From Protula sp. h YS-2021 (Eukaryota > Annelida > Polychaeta > Sabellida > Serpulidae): 64,000 nucleotides of DNA. The notes below the pieces were generated by a model. The model had not been told where the DNA came from, did not search any database, and worked only from the letters and a program-made list of their open reading frames with translations. The stretch spans positions 45,105,239 to 45,169,238 of the forward strand of contig OX457026.1 in assembly GCA_949752745.1 (NCBI GenBank). The letters are read 5' to 3'. Positions 35,802-45,764 of the stretch are shown here, piece after piece. Position numbers and translations under genes: made by a program. Every line of letters begins with the position of its first letter. Position 1 is the first letter of the stretch.

Positions 35802-36216
35802 ACACGAAGCAGATTGATGCCATATTGAGTCATGATGTCAAGGCGTGTTTGCCATGGACCAGTTACCATCTTTACAACGCGGCGCCTATGTCATCAACAC
35901 AGACGATCAAGATGAACCAGGAGAACATTGGGTGGCAGTGTATTATGACAAAGACCCTGTAGAATATTTTGACTCTTATGGACTGTTACCTCTCGATGAT
36001 CGTTTAGACATGTTTTTAAGAAATGACTATATGTATAATTCTATATCATTACAAACGCCAATATCATCATCATGTGGTTTTTATTGTGTATATTATATAT
36101 TGCATAGAGCTCGAGGTCAGAGTATGTTTGATATTGTGAATATATTAAAAAGAAAGGATGGTGATTTTATTGTAAAGGATTTTGTATATAGACATTATAA
36201 ACCATTGTTTTATTAA
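35798..36216 (+). pseudogene. Adenain-like cysteine protease, N-terminal frameshift
   Basis: Ulp1/adenain-family maturation protease that trims virion precursors. The ATG at 35798 (MNTKQIDAILSHDVK) overlaps the capsid stop; after about residue 15 the homologous frame changes near 35840 to VFAMDQLPSL. Catalytic residues are visible: His in GEHWVAVYY, Asp in EYFDSYG, Gln region ISLQTPIS, and Cys in SCGFYCVYYI. Ends at TAA 36214. Complete except for the N-terminal shift. Confidence 0.92.
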
Positions 36217-36598
36217 TGTTGTAGTTAAGTTGTAGTTAAGTTGTTGTTAAGTTGTAGTTAAGTTGTTGTTATATTAGTTAAGTTGTTGTTGTTCAAGTTT
36301 GTTAAATAAAACAAACCAAGTTTCAAACAGTCTTGTGTATTGTGTTATATTTACAAATTCTTAACTACAAACACTATTTACAAAGTTTACAAACACTATT
36401 TACAAACTCTTAACTATAAACTTCTATTTACAAAGTTTACAAATTCTTAACTACAAATTCTATTTACACTATTTACAAATTCTATTTACACTATTTACAA
36501 ATTCTATTTGCGCTATTTACAAACTCTTAACTATCAAGTCTATTTACAAACTCTTAACTACAAAGTCTATTTACACTATTTACAAACTTTGATTTACA
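36217..36598. repeat. Convergence zone: AGTTAAGTTGT and TTTACAAA repeats
   Basis: Separates the plus-strand and minus-strand gene sets. 36217-36300 is built of GTTGTAGTTAAG-type units; 36350-36598 of ATTTACAAACTCTTAACTACAAA-type units. AATAAA at 36305-36310 is a plausible poly(A) signal for the plus-strand virion cassette. Confidence 0.85.
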
Positions 36599-36994
36599 CT
36601 ATTTACAAACACATTCATTTTTCAATACATTCATCAATGAATACCATTCATCAGAATCTAAATTGATATAGGTATCATAGACATTATACCCGTATTTGTA
36701 AATACTATGAAAGCTGACATAACGCACATCACCAAACTTTATCACTTTCACAGTAACATGTTCAGACAGTTTCAGTTCATATCCTTCTTCTAAGTCCATC
36801 AGCCGCATCAGCCGCATAGGCTGTGTCAGCTCAATGAATTTGGTACCCCGCATAAGTTGTATTCCATGCTCTTTGAATTCAAGCACAAGACTCTTCCCAA
36901 TCCAATGCTTGCAACAGCGCGTTCCATTCCACTGTGTTGAGGGTGATGATGTCGTAGTGTTCTTTAAGCTCGTCATGTTGGCAAAATTGTACAA
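36599..36994 (-). CDS. PC4-family paralogue, right arm
   Basis: 131 codons from the first ATG; overlap with the upstream gene (36879) makes a later start, such as ATG 36853 or 36976, possible. Core: MRGTKFIELTQPM, LEEGYELKLSEHVTVKVI, VRYVSFHSIY and YINLDSDEWYSLMNVL. This matches the left-arm protein at 22530 motif for motif, so the two are paralogues on opposite strands at opposite ends of the element. It lacks the Cys-rich tail. Function inferred as nucleic-acid binding. Confidence 0.65.
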   Translation of the reverse strand: MYNFANMTSLKNTTTSSPSTQWNGTRCCKHWIGKSLVLEFKEHGIQLMRGTKFIELTQPMRLMRLMDLEEGYELKLSEHVTVKVIKFGDVRYVSFHSIYKYGYNVYDTYINLDSDEWYSLMNVLKNECVCK

Positions 36995-37220
36995 ACACGT
37001 CTAGGCAGTTCTGAATCACACGCACTTCTATATCATTTGAAAGGTGAAGCAAAAAGCCGGGTATTCTCAACTTGTCTAGATGATCCTTCAACACGGATTG
37101 TTCGTCAAGCGATAGTAGGATAAACTTTCCAAAATGTCGTAGCACAATATCATCACATAAGTTTCTCATATATGAGAATCCATATGCAATGGGTTCATAA
37201 TCCATCAAATAGTCTTCCAT
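36879..37220 (-). CDS. PC4-family paralogue, right arm
   Basis: 113 aa, intact. FILLSLDEQSVLKDHL, RIPGFLLHLSNDIEVRVI, VFVQFCQHDEL and DIITLNTVEWNALLQAL give two similar half-motifs, each ending in a pattern like the PC4 ..isL...eW..L. Closest relative in the window is the remnant protein at 13600. A TATA box (37236-37243) lies about 15-20 bp upstream of the ATG, which is short; a downstream ATG could be the real start. Family function unproven. Confidence 0.7.
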   Translation of the reverse strand: MEDYLMDYEPIAYGFSYMRNLCDDIVLRHFGKFILLSLDEQSVLKDHLDKLRIPGFLLHLSNDIEVRVIQNCLDVFVQFCQHDELKEHYDIITLNTVEWNALLQALDWEESCA

Positions 37221-37235
37221 CTCGTCTGTGTAAAA

Positions 37236-37243
37236 TATTTATA
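37236..37243 (-). promoter_or_regulatory. TATA box containing upstream stop codon
   Basis: On the minus strand GAGTATAAATATTTTA. The TAA at 37241-37239 is the stop of the 37239-37613 gene, so the box and the stop share bases. Confidence 0.6.
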
Positions 37244-37613
37244 CTCGGATGATGTTGAACAGCGGATGTTGTATAGCTTCTAGGAATCGTAAGACTGCGT
37301 GCCAGTTCTTGATATCAAAGAAGATCAACTGTGCATATGGTGTATCTGGCACAACTCCCTTATAATCCTTTGGATAATCCTGTAAAAGATTTCTACAGAA
37401 TGTCACACGTATGTTAGAATCATATTCAGCCACCGTCACTTCCAGTTTATTTTCAAGTCTGCGTTCAAACCCAGGTTCAAGCGGTATGTTTTTAAAGTCT
37501 TTCCACACTTCAGGTTTAAACCGATAAGCAGAACTTCTCCGAGAACCCATCATCACTTCATTCCTCTCATTTACTTTAAGGTAAACATCATCGTTCAACA
37601 TGAGTGCATTCAT
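37239..37613 (-). CDS. Divergent PC4-family paralogue, right arm
   Basis: 124 aa, intact. SSAYRFKPEVWKDF, LEPGFERRLENKLEVTVAE, IRVTFCRN and LIFFDIKNWHAVLRFLEAI follow the same order of elements as its neighbours, but identity is low, so this member is the least certain. The ATG is 13 bp after the stop of the upstream gene with no TATA between, suggesting a shared transcript with the PC4 gene. Confidence 0.6.
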   Translation of the reverse strand: MNALMLNDDVYLKVNERNEVMMGSRRSSAYRFKPEVWKDFKNIPLEPGFERRLENKLEVTVAEYDSNIRVTFCRNLLQDYPKDYKGVVPDTPYAQLIFFDIKNWHAVLRFLEAIQHPLFNIIRV

Positions 37614-37626
37614 GATTTTTACCTTG

Positions 37627-37977
37627 TTATGACTTGTCGTCTTGTCTGCGAAGCCTTTTATCCACTTCTTTCACCTGCTTCTTCATCATTTTCCATTCAG
37701 GTATTGTCAGCAAGATACCCTTTTTCGTAGGACGGTTCCTTCCAGTCCCCTCATCTCTGAGGTATTTGCGAATGTTCACCACACCTTCATTGCTTTGTTT
37801 CATAATCTTGATATACTTTCCATTGCCTAGAGAAAGCATTCCATCCCACGACTGTGGTGGTGGTGCCGTCGTCTCCACTTTTAATTTCTTGACGGTATTG
37901 TCAGAATGTTTCATATTCATGTCTTTCACTGTATCAGCAAGAGTATCCATATCCGTTGCAGATCTTTTCCGATTCAT
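37627..37977 (-). CDS. PC4-like ssDNA-binding protein
   Basis: 116 aa, intact. N-terminal ~45 residues are a Lys/Thr-rich tail (MNRKRSATDMD...). Residues about 47-110 are a clear PC4 (SUB1) domain: SLGNGKYIKIMKQ, GVVNIRKYL, RPTKKGILLTIPEWKMM and VDKRLRR, with the conserved IR.Y, P..KGI.L and Trp. PC4 proteins bind single-stranded DNA and act in transcription or replication; next to polB a role in protein-primed replication or early transcription is plausible. Own TATA box at 38032-38039. Confidence 0.88.
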   Translation of the reverse strand: MNRKRSATDMDTLADTVKDMNMKHSDNTVKKLKVETTAPPPQSWDGMLSLGNGKYIKIMKQSNEGVVNIRKYLRDEGTGRNRPTKKGILLTIPEWKMMKKQVKEVDKRLRRQDDKS

Positions 37978-38031
37978 GTTGACGCTTCAGTGTTCACACC
38001 TCAACTAGCTCTAAAGTTGAAGTGTCTCCCC

Positions 38032-38039
38032 CTTATATA
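38032..38039 (-). promoter_or_regulatory. TATA box containing polB stop codon
   Basis: Minus strand CAGTATATAAGGGG. The TAA of polB (38035-38033) is part of TATATAAG. The PC4 ATG is about 55 bp downstream, a normal spacing. Confidence 0.7.
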
Positions 38040-41000
38040 CTGTAATGCCCCTGCGCCAAAGTGGAATAGCCATCACTCATCTTGTCATCAAAGGGAGAGA
38101 GAGCCACTTTCCTCAACTTCTCCGATAAAATCTGGTGGTCATGACTTCGAATGATGTGTCCTGTAGTCATCGTTTGTGTTTGGTTGAACAAACTGTCTCT
38201 ATACTGCTGATGTTTCATACGTCTTTGACATGCGCGAGTGATGCCTTTGGCCGTACGTTTTTCTTTCCCACCATACATCATACTATACATTTTCGGTCGA
38301 AGTCCAACAAACTCTTCTATGGGAATGCCCGCCGTCTCATCTTTCATTTTCCCAAGCACTTTCTTGTTCACGTTGGAATGCAGGAAATGATCTGGGGGAT
38401 AGTCACTTGTGTCGAACAAGTCGGCATCTTCCTGCATGTCTTTGTAGATATCTTCCGTTTCTATGTCATAACATAGACTGTCGGTGTCGCTGAACAACAG
38501 CTTGGCGTTGGGATACTTGACCATGATGTAGTTGTAATGAAAGTGAAACATAAGCACTTTGCTGAGGTCGAGAATGGTGAAGCCGACTTAAATGGGTTTA
38601 TCCAGAAGCAGATCCACTTTGTGCAAATGTACCGCGGTCAAATCTTCGTTGAAAATTGTAAATTTATGGAAGGAAGGTTTGGCTACAAGTTTCTTGAACC
38701 GCTTTTTCTGGTGAACAAGTTCCACATTGATGCGCTTTCTCACATTTTCCATGGTTTTGCCAAACACAGAGTTGTTCATCAATTTGAAAAAGTCTTTCTC
38801 AAACGGGTTCTTGGCCAACTTTCTCTTTTCCGTGTTCAAGGAGATGTATTTTGCCAACCATTTGCTCTGTGCAAACATGATGGCACGGTGCACCTTCGTG
38901 ACTTTCAATCCCAGTGAGACATATTGCTGTAAATTTCTATAATGAAGCACATATTTCTTCTTGTCACACAGGTTGGGAATGAGCTTTTCACTAGGTTTGC
39001 CTTTCATGTTTAGATCTTTCCGTAGCTTCTGACTATGTTTTGATAATTCTCCCACCTTAACACATTTCCGTTCTGGAGCCACAGGATAGTGATTATGATG
39101 ATCATGGATTGAATATGGGTATTCCAAATCCACTTCTAAAATGTATCCAATCTCGTCATTTTCATCCACATCCATAAAGTCAATGGATTCTGGCTCGCTC
39201 ACCCACATAAATCCACATTCCGGCATGCTTTACGACATGGCCCAGCCATACAAGTTGTTTGCATCCAGGTACGTCAAGTAGTTGGTTGGTTTCAAGGGAT
39301 CGTAATCTGCTACGTAGGGGTTATTTGCTTTCACATACTTGTGTGTGATGACAGATATTCCTCCACGTAGACCTTGTTCAACCATTTGGTACATATCAAT
39401 GTCGTTGATCAATTCCCATTTCACCTTTGTCGCTTTTAACATGGCATCCCACGACAGTCCTGGCGCTGTATAGTAGTGAGCAGGATCTAATTCATACGTG
39501 TTGAGACATACGTGACGAAAGCTTTCAAACACGTCAGCCAGCAGCAACACATCTGATTTCAGGTACAGGTCATGGTATTCGCCAAATGTAGTACAGTGGA
39601 ATGTCTCCCACACCTTCTGCGCATGCGCATAATCCTCATCGCTAATGTCTTCTTCACTGAGCAGACTGTAAAACTTGTCCTTGGACGGCAGTTGTGTTTC
39701 AGCAAACTTGGATGGCTCGTCCACGTAATCATAAGGGTACACTCCCTTTCTCAACAGTAAATCTTGTTGGTCGCTATCGTGAATGTGTGACGTCATGTTA
39801 TAAAAGTTGTCTTTCCCTTTTGCTGCCAGGTTGGATACCAACTTCTGTAGAGATGTACTCATGAACTGATAACTGTCTGTAAGTTTCAGATTGCTCATGG
39901 TGAATGCAATATATTTCTCAACGGTGTTGGGAATGACTGTAATCGTCTCATTTTTGAACTTTCCAATTTCTTCCATGATCAAATGACTGTCATAGCCTCG
40001 CAAATTGTGAAAAAATACAGGAATGATAAAAGAATCTTTCACATCCTGCTTATCCTTTCGAAGTCGAAATTGCAAATTGCATTCACGATTTGCAGCTCCG
40101 CGGTATTTGCCATTGATATGGTCATGATCTCTCACATGATCTGCTCCTAGAGGCTCATGACAAATGTAGCAATCTGTGGCGTTCTTATAATCCTCTTCAT
40201 CTTCATGAGTCATGACCATTTTCTTTGGCTGTTGTAAACCATACACAATACGATCACGCTCATTCACCATATGGTCTAAAAAGACTTTCACAGCATTATC
40301 TCCTCGATACACGACTGGTGCACGTGTATCATACTGGCTGACAACTACATAGGCGAAGCTGTTTGGACGATGATGCTGATACTTGTCTCCTTCTTCATGC
40401 TTTTTCGTGAAACATTCAAAGTCTGCATAAATGACAAACGGCGCTCGCTGTTGTTTGGCTACATTCTTGAACTTGATGAAGGGTTCCTTGGGGAATGATA
40501 AACGTTGTGCTCCATGCTTGCCACACACTTCACGATGCTTGTCTAAAAGATCTTGTTGCTTAAACCCGTGAAGACAGTTGAAACAATAAAATGCTGCATG
40601 CTGATGATTTGACCGATAAGCCATAAGTCTGCTGAAATTCTTGATAAGGCAGTAATGTCTTGTCTTGTCATTGCTAATCAAAAGTAAGTTGATTTCTCTC
40701 ACACTGGTGTTTCGACTTAGTTGTATTGGAACAACTACAGCATGTTCATATCCAAACACGTTGATGGACACACCATTCTCCTTTTCAAACTTTGGAATGT
40801 CTGTAATCGGTGTTGGAAATGTCATGCCTTCCACCTTCAATTCGTTATCAAATGCCTTGTATTGATGCACACGCTGTGGGTCATTGCTTGTTGAAGGGTG
40901 AAGGTGAGCCAGTACAGACCATAAGAAGCACTTGTTGTCTTTATTCTGAATGTTTAACACACCTAATGTATTCTTTACTTTCTTCGGTAGTGGGATAAAA

Positions 41001-41704
41001 CTACTTGCTTCCAGTGGCGCTGACGTAGCTGTATGCACTTCAATGAATAATATGTTATCCAACACCCAGCCAGAGCCTTGTCGCTAATGTTCATCAAACC
41101 TGGTAAATAATTCTTTATAGGCTTCTGGTAAGTCCTTCTCAATATCCGCTGGATTGTATGCTGCATATGTTGGACTACTGATGAAGGCGTTATCCACGTG
41201 TTCTACCATAACACCTTCAGCATTTGGTGTCAGTTTCTTGAAGCGCGCATGTACCACAATATACCATTTCATGCCACGGTTTAACGTTTCTAGCAAATGT
41301 CTCTTAATTCGATTCTCTTGTTGTCGCATTTCAAGTAGCAAATCCGATCCATCTTCAGGCTCAAACCGTCTTTCCTGTGCGTTTCCTCTAAGACTCGCTC
41401 TTCTCCCTCTGCCTACTTGTCCTATCTCTTTCTTTCTTTGTTCTTCATGAGACACATTTTCCATCTCAACACATGCATGTGTCTCAAATGCATCCAAAGA
41501 TGAAAATATTTTGGTGCATTTACAGCAGAGGACTGGATCAGGTCTTTCAACACCATCTCGCACCGTCTTTCATCTCTTGGCTTCAATCTGCTCAACAAGC
41601 TCTTCACGAGCACGTTTCATCCTAGCTGGTTTGCATGTATGTGCCACGAACAATTCCAGAGATGGAAATGTCACATCGCAATCATGACAGTAGACTGTTG
41701 CCAT
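38033..41704 (-). pseudogene. Protein-primed DNA polymerase B, four in-frame stops
   Basis: Replicates the element. One frame of 1,223 codons, no frameshift seen, interrupted by TGA 41570-41572, TAG 41084-41086, TAA 39230-39232 and TAA 38588-38590. The start at 41704 (MATVYCHDCDVTF) follows the TATA box at 41764 by about 60 bp. N-terminal Cys/His fingers (CHDC...HTC, CCKC...H); 3'-5' exonuclease motifs YADFEC, GYDSHLIM and DLYLKSDVLLLADVFE; a zinc endonuclease VII-like insert (CYICHEPL, DHDHINGKYRGAANRECN); polymerase motifs LDANNLYGWAM, KLMNNSVFGKTMEN and FSDTDSL. All catalytic residues remain, so inactivation is recent. Confidence 0.95.
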
Positions 41705-41763
41705 CGTTGTTGCTGTTGCTGTTGCTAGAACTGAAATGAAGTAAAATATACGTTTCACTCTTC

Positions 41764-41771
41764 CTTTTATA
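41764..41771 (-). promoter_or_regulatory. polB TATA box
   Basis: Minus strand GGTATAAAAGGAAGAG; TATAAAAG. The first in-frame ATG (41758) is only 6 bp away, so ATG 41704 is the better start. Confidence 0.7.
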
Positions 41772-41805
41772 CCACTCCTATGATGTGTAACTTGCTCAAA
41801 CTGGT

Positions 41806-42296
41806 TTACAAAGGTTTAATTATGCCAATTTTGTTTACAAAGTTTGTTTACAAAGTTTCAATGAGTTTCAATTATGCAATTAACTAAAGTGTGTTTACAA
41901 AGTTTGTTTACAAAGTTTGTTTACAAAGTTTGTTTATAAAGTTTGTTTACAAAGTTTGTTTACAAATCTTGTTTACAAAGCTGTTTACAAAGTTTGTTTA
42001 CAAAGTTTCAATTATGCAAATAACTAAAGTTTGTTTACAAAGTTTGTTTATAAAGTTTGTTTACAAATCTTGTTTACAAAGTTTGTTTACAAAGTTTGTT
42101 TACAAAGTTTCAATTATGCAAATAACTAAAGTTTGTTTACAAAGTTTGTTTACAAAGTTTGTTTATAAAGTTTGTTTACAAAGTTTAAATAACTAAAGTT
42201 TGTTTACAAAGTTTGTTTACAAAGTTTGTTTACAAAGTTTCAATGAGTTTCAATTATACAAATAACTAAAGTTTGTTTACAAAGTTTGTAAACCGC
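41806..42296. repeat. TTTGTTTACAAAG array upstream of polB
   Basis: About twenty copies of TGTTTAC (GTAAACA on the polB strand) in 13-bp units AAGTTTGTTTACA, broken by CAATTATGCAAATAACT spacers. GTAAACA is the core forkhead (FOX) consensus. The array directly flanks the polB promoter and could be an enhancer or origin-like element; it could also be a neutral minisatellite. Confidence 0.85.
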
Positions 42297-42298
42297 AG

Positions 42299-43482
42299 AA
42301 TAAGAGATATAGCATTATTCCGGAAAGTGAACAGGAAGACATACTTGGATTGGGCTCGCTTTAGAAATGAACAGCCGGAAACCGCTTTAGATGGCATGGG
42401 TAAGTACTAATAAATATCTTTCATTCACGTCAAAGAAACATTATTATTTTATTGCCAGAAGAGTTCTATAAAAATTGGTTCTGAATATTTAAGGCATTAT
42501 TTAGGGTTTTCCGAAAACTAAACTGTTACAAGAAAAGAAGTAAGGCAGATAATTTTGTGTGTGTATAGGGCCAGTTCCAGAGGATTTCACTTAAGTGAAT
42601 TACCCGATGATCAACCACTGGCTGGAGAAATTCATACCGGAGGTCCGCAGGAGTGACGGCAAACCTACCCACCCCTGCACTTTACAACATAATGTCGGCG
42701 ATTCAGCGTCATTACAGAGAAAACTGTGGCCACCCAGATGTTTTGGACAAAAACGGCTTTGCTTTCAAAGGCGTGAGGGATACTTTGGATGCGCAAATGA
42801 AAAAATTAACAGCCGAAGGTCAAAACGTTAGAAAAAGCTCAGACGCTGTTACTACCGAGGACGAGAGAGTTTTATGGTAGAAAGGGGTTATCAATTTTCA
42901 GACTGCTAAAGGACTAAGCTGTGGTGTTTTTTCTACAACGGAAAAGCCTTTGGATCGCGCAGTTGTTCGGAGCACCGAGAACTATCCGCCCAACAGCTTC
43001 GCTTTGTTAATGGTGCCGAGGGTAAATATTTAGAATTTACTGCTCGCCATAGGAAAAACGTTTCTGGAGGTACTGACACTAGAAAGGTACAGCCCAGGGT
43101 TATTGCTGACCCAAACAACGATAGGTGCATTGTAAAACTGTTTAAGTTGTATTTATCACATATACCCCAATCAGGCCCCTTTTACCTCAAACCCCTAGAG
43201 TCGGAACATATCAAATTTTCGTCGCAACCAGTCGGTTGTATCACATTAAACAGTTGCATGAAGACCATGTTTGGCCTTGCTGGGATAAACTGTGAAGGCA
43301 GGAAAGTTATCAATCATTTAGGAAAAGTAACTGTTTGCACAACTTTGTACAATTCTGGAATGCCCGATTTTGATGTCAAGTCCAGATCTGGAAACAGAAG
43401 CTCTTCGATTGACATTTACAAACGACCGGAAGAGCAAAAGAACTGCCGTACTGGGAGTCCCTCCATCGAAAACTGCTCTTAA
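42299..43482 (+). pseudogene. Crypton-type (DUF3504) tyrosine recombinase remnant
   Basis: Fragments in three frames follow the DUF3504/Crypton recombinase order: NHWLEKFIPEVRRSDGKP (42622), then IMSAIQRHYRENCG, GVRDTLDAQMKKLTAEG, EDERVLW, then LEFTARHRKNVSGG (43031), FKLYLSHIPQSGPFYLKPL, GLAGINCEG, LYNSGMPDF and IDIYKRPEEQ. The region corresponding to the H-x-x-R box reads HLGK, so a catalytic Arg is absent. A possible donor GGGTAAGTA near 42399 and acceptor-like GTGTATAGGG near 42570 hint at an intron. Inserted in the right arm of the Polinton, or captured host sequence of Crypton origin. Dead. Confidence 0.8.
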
Positions 43483-43904
43483 GGAAGCGAGTGTGAAAAT
43501 GGCATGAATAATATTATCTCTGAACCAAAAATGCCGAAAATAGTTCTCTTTTCAAAAGGGCAGTGATGGTTATTTGTTTTTTGGTTATATGGACTTGCCT
43601 AACAGCAGTATTTTAAGGTAAATTTGCAGCAGGGGTGGGGGTGGGGTCGTTAGGGTGGCGGTTGGGGTGGTGATGGTGGAGGATGAGCGGATGGGCAGAG
43701 TGTGGGCGATTAAAGTACTTTTAAGGTCAGGCCTTATTTAATGGCTCTTAAAGTAAGCCTATGGTCTTCTTTGTTACAGCGCTGTATTTTTCATACAGCC
43801 CCATGCAAGCCAATATCGAACATACAGCCGGTGTCTAGCACCTTTTCTTTTGTTTAAGCAATGCAGCATTTTCTTTATTTCACTCGCTGTATGTCTGTAT
43901 GTCA
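43483..43904. other. No gene; G-rich simple sequence
   Basis: Includes a GGGTGGGGGTGGGGTCG-type purine-rich tract at 43630-43710 and a short inverted phrase around CATACAGCC. Nothing coding. Confidence 0.5.
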
Positions 43905-44200
43905 GACTTTTAAAAAAGTACATAACTTTCACCATGTTCAACCGATTTGAATGAAAATTTTACCGTTTGATCCAGTTTTATGTCTAGTTTTAACATAAAG
44001 AACTAACAGGCTATTTGCGCATGTGGCTGTAAGCATAATGTTTATTTTAGTCACTTTTAAAAAAAGTATATAACTTTCACCATGTTCAACCGATTTGAAT
44101 GAAAATTTTACCGTTTGATTCAGTTTTATTTCTAGTTTTGGCATAAAGTGGTCACGGCTATTTCCACAGGTGGCTTTAAGCACTTTGTGGGTGCGAAGAG
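43905..44200 (+). repeat. Internal TIR-like sequence, 148-bp direct repeats
   Basis: TAACTTTCACCATGTTCAACCGATTTGAATG recurs with a period of 148 bp (43923, 44071). ACAGGCTATTTGCGCATGTGGCTGTAAGCATAATGTTTATTTTAGT at about 43992-44050 is nearly identical, inverted, to 46265-46345, and is related, in the same orientation, to the left end (GTGGCTGTATGCATAAT, 21548). Confidence 0.88.
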
Positions 44201-44299
44201 CACGCCATTCAAACATGAGTTCGAATAGCAAGCCCATTGAAAGACGTGTTCGAATTATTTTTTGGAACATATTACGTCATGGTATAGCTTAGCGAGTTG

Positions 44300-44605
44300 T
44301 TTAACAATTGTTCAACAACTTGTTTAACAAGTTGTTCAACATGTTCAACATGTTGTTCATTATGTTCAACATGTTGTTCAACATGCTAAACATGTTCAGC
44401 ATATTCAACATATTGAACAACATGTTCAACATGTTGTTCAATATGTTCAACATATTGCTCAACATGTTCAACATGTTGTTCAATATGTTCAACATGTTGT
44501 TCAACATGTTGCTCAGCACATTCATGTTGCTCAACGTGTTCAATTTGTTCAACATGCTGTCGAACATCTTAACATGTTGTTCAACAAGTTGTTCAACAAG
44601 TTGTT
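44300..44605. repeat. AACATGTTGTTC palindromic satellite
   Basis: About 300 bp of TTCAACATGTTG-type units. The unit is self-complementary (CAACATGTTG), so the block can form hairpins on either strand. Met/Asn/Leu-rich ORFs on both strands are artefacts. Confidence 0.93.
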
Positions 44606-44606
44606 G

Positions 44607-44615
44607 TATATAAAG
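44607..44615 (+). promoter_or_regulatory. TATA box of zinc-finger gene
   Basis: GTATATAAAGC, 33 bp upstream of ATG 44648. Confidence 0.6.
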
Positions 44616-44647
44616 CTATGTTTAAAAGTGTATGTTGAACCGAAAGG

Positions 44648-45391
44648 ATGTATAAATGCAACATTTGTTCTTACAATTGGCCACAAAGTTTTAAAAGGCA
44701 CTTAAAGGATGCTCACACTTCAGAGGGAGAATTGGAGATAAACATGGAAAACCCTGTAAAACACCTTTCACTCAAACTTTAGATGAGTCTTCTATGGAAA
44801 GTCAAAGCATCAACATGCACATGCTTGTACAGAATGTGGTGCATTATACAACAGCGAAGAAGCTTTGTTCGAACATATGGAGCAGTGTGATGAGGGTGTT
44901 GATGACAGGAGCTGTGAAAGTGAGTCAGAAACAGACTCTGTTTGGTATGATATGGTTCAAGAAGTCTACGATGACTATGATGCCAAATTTCAAGAAAAGG
45001 TTTCAGAATATGAACAAGGGCTTTAAGATGCGCGTGAAATAGCAAGTGATGACCTTCGACCTATTTATAAGCATGGACTAAAACAACTGTTTATGAGACT
45101 ATTCAAATATACTCAACGTCTAGATCAAAGCCACCATTATCAAACCATTTTAGAGGACTTTAATTAGTTTGTTGATGAAAAACATTACAAGTATTTAAAG
45201 GCAGTAAAAGCGGCTATAAGACGAAACGGTGCGTTCTTTGAAGAGCTACTAGATAAGGAGGGGGAGGAGGATGACAGCAGTGATGAAGAAAGTGATATGG
45301 ATAGTGAACAGAGTGGAACAGATGAAGAAAAATTGACTTATTTGACTAAACTTTATAATAAAGACTCTATAAATGGTGTTATATTTTATTA
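44648..45391 (+). pseudogene. C2H2 zinc-finger protein with acidic tail, broken
   Basis: From ATG 44648 the first finger is YKCNICSYNWPQSFKRHLKDAH (C-x2-C...H-x4-H). The frame stops at 44782. In another frame a second finger follows (HACTECGALYNSEEALFEHM, from 44817) and an acidic segment to about 45025, then a basic helical region (PIYKHGLKQLFMRLFKYTQ) with an in-frame TAG near 45165, and an acidic C-terminus (DDSSDEESDMDSEQSG) to TAA 45389. Likely a DNA- or RNA-binding regulator of the element; such finger genes are known in Polintons. At least two lesions. Confidence 0.7.
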
Positions 45392-45764
45392 ACGTAAGCA
45401 TTGTGTATTAATATATGTCTTGCTTTGCAACAAGTCGCAAGAGGTTAAGATCCCTGGCGCGGTGTTAATTCACCCGTAAACCATATATTATAATGAAGTA
45501 TTGTATTATATATTGCATGAGAAAAATAAAAAGTTGAAAAGCATCATAAGTATTTTTTTTTTATTGAATTTTACAAATATTTACAATTATGATAAAAGCA
45601 ATATTCCAAATACATATTATGCTAATACATGTGCCCACTCATAAGAACATTTAAGTTTGCAGATGTTATAAAAACTGACTTCACATCAACATAGATAATG
45701 TTTATTCACTTCATAGTCTATATATTAAGCATAAAGACAATTTTATTTGAACTACATATTAAAT
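45392..45764. other. AT-rich spacer between convergent genes
   Basis: Between the 3' ends of the zinc-finger gene and the minus-strand PC4 gene. Contains ACAAATATTTACAA and AATAAA-like words; no ORF of note. Confidence 0.6.

Noticed and set aside
41891..42196. ORF of VYKVCLQSLF repeats
   Set aside because: Translation of the 13-bp TTTGTTTACAAAG array.
41806..42296. CRISPR array
   Set aside because: No unique spacers of constant length; eukaryotic context; simple tandem repeats.
44301..44613. Asn/Met/Leu-repeat ORFs on both strands
   Set aside because: By-product of the palindromic AACATGTTG satellite.
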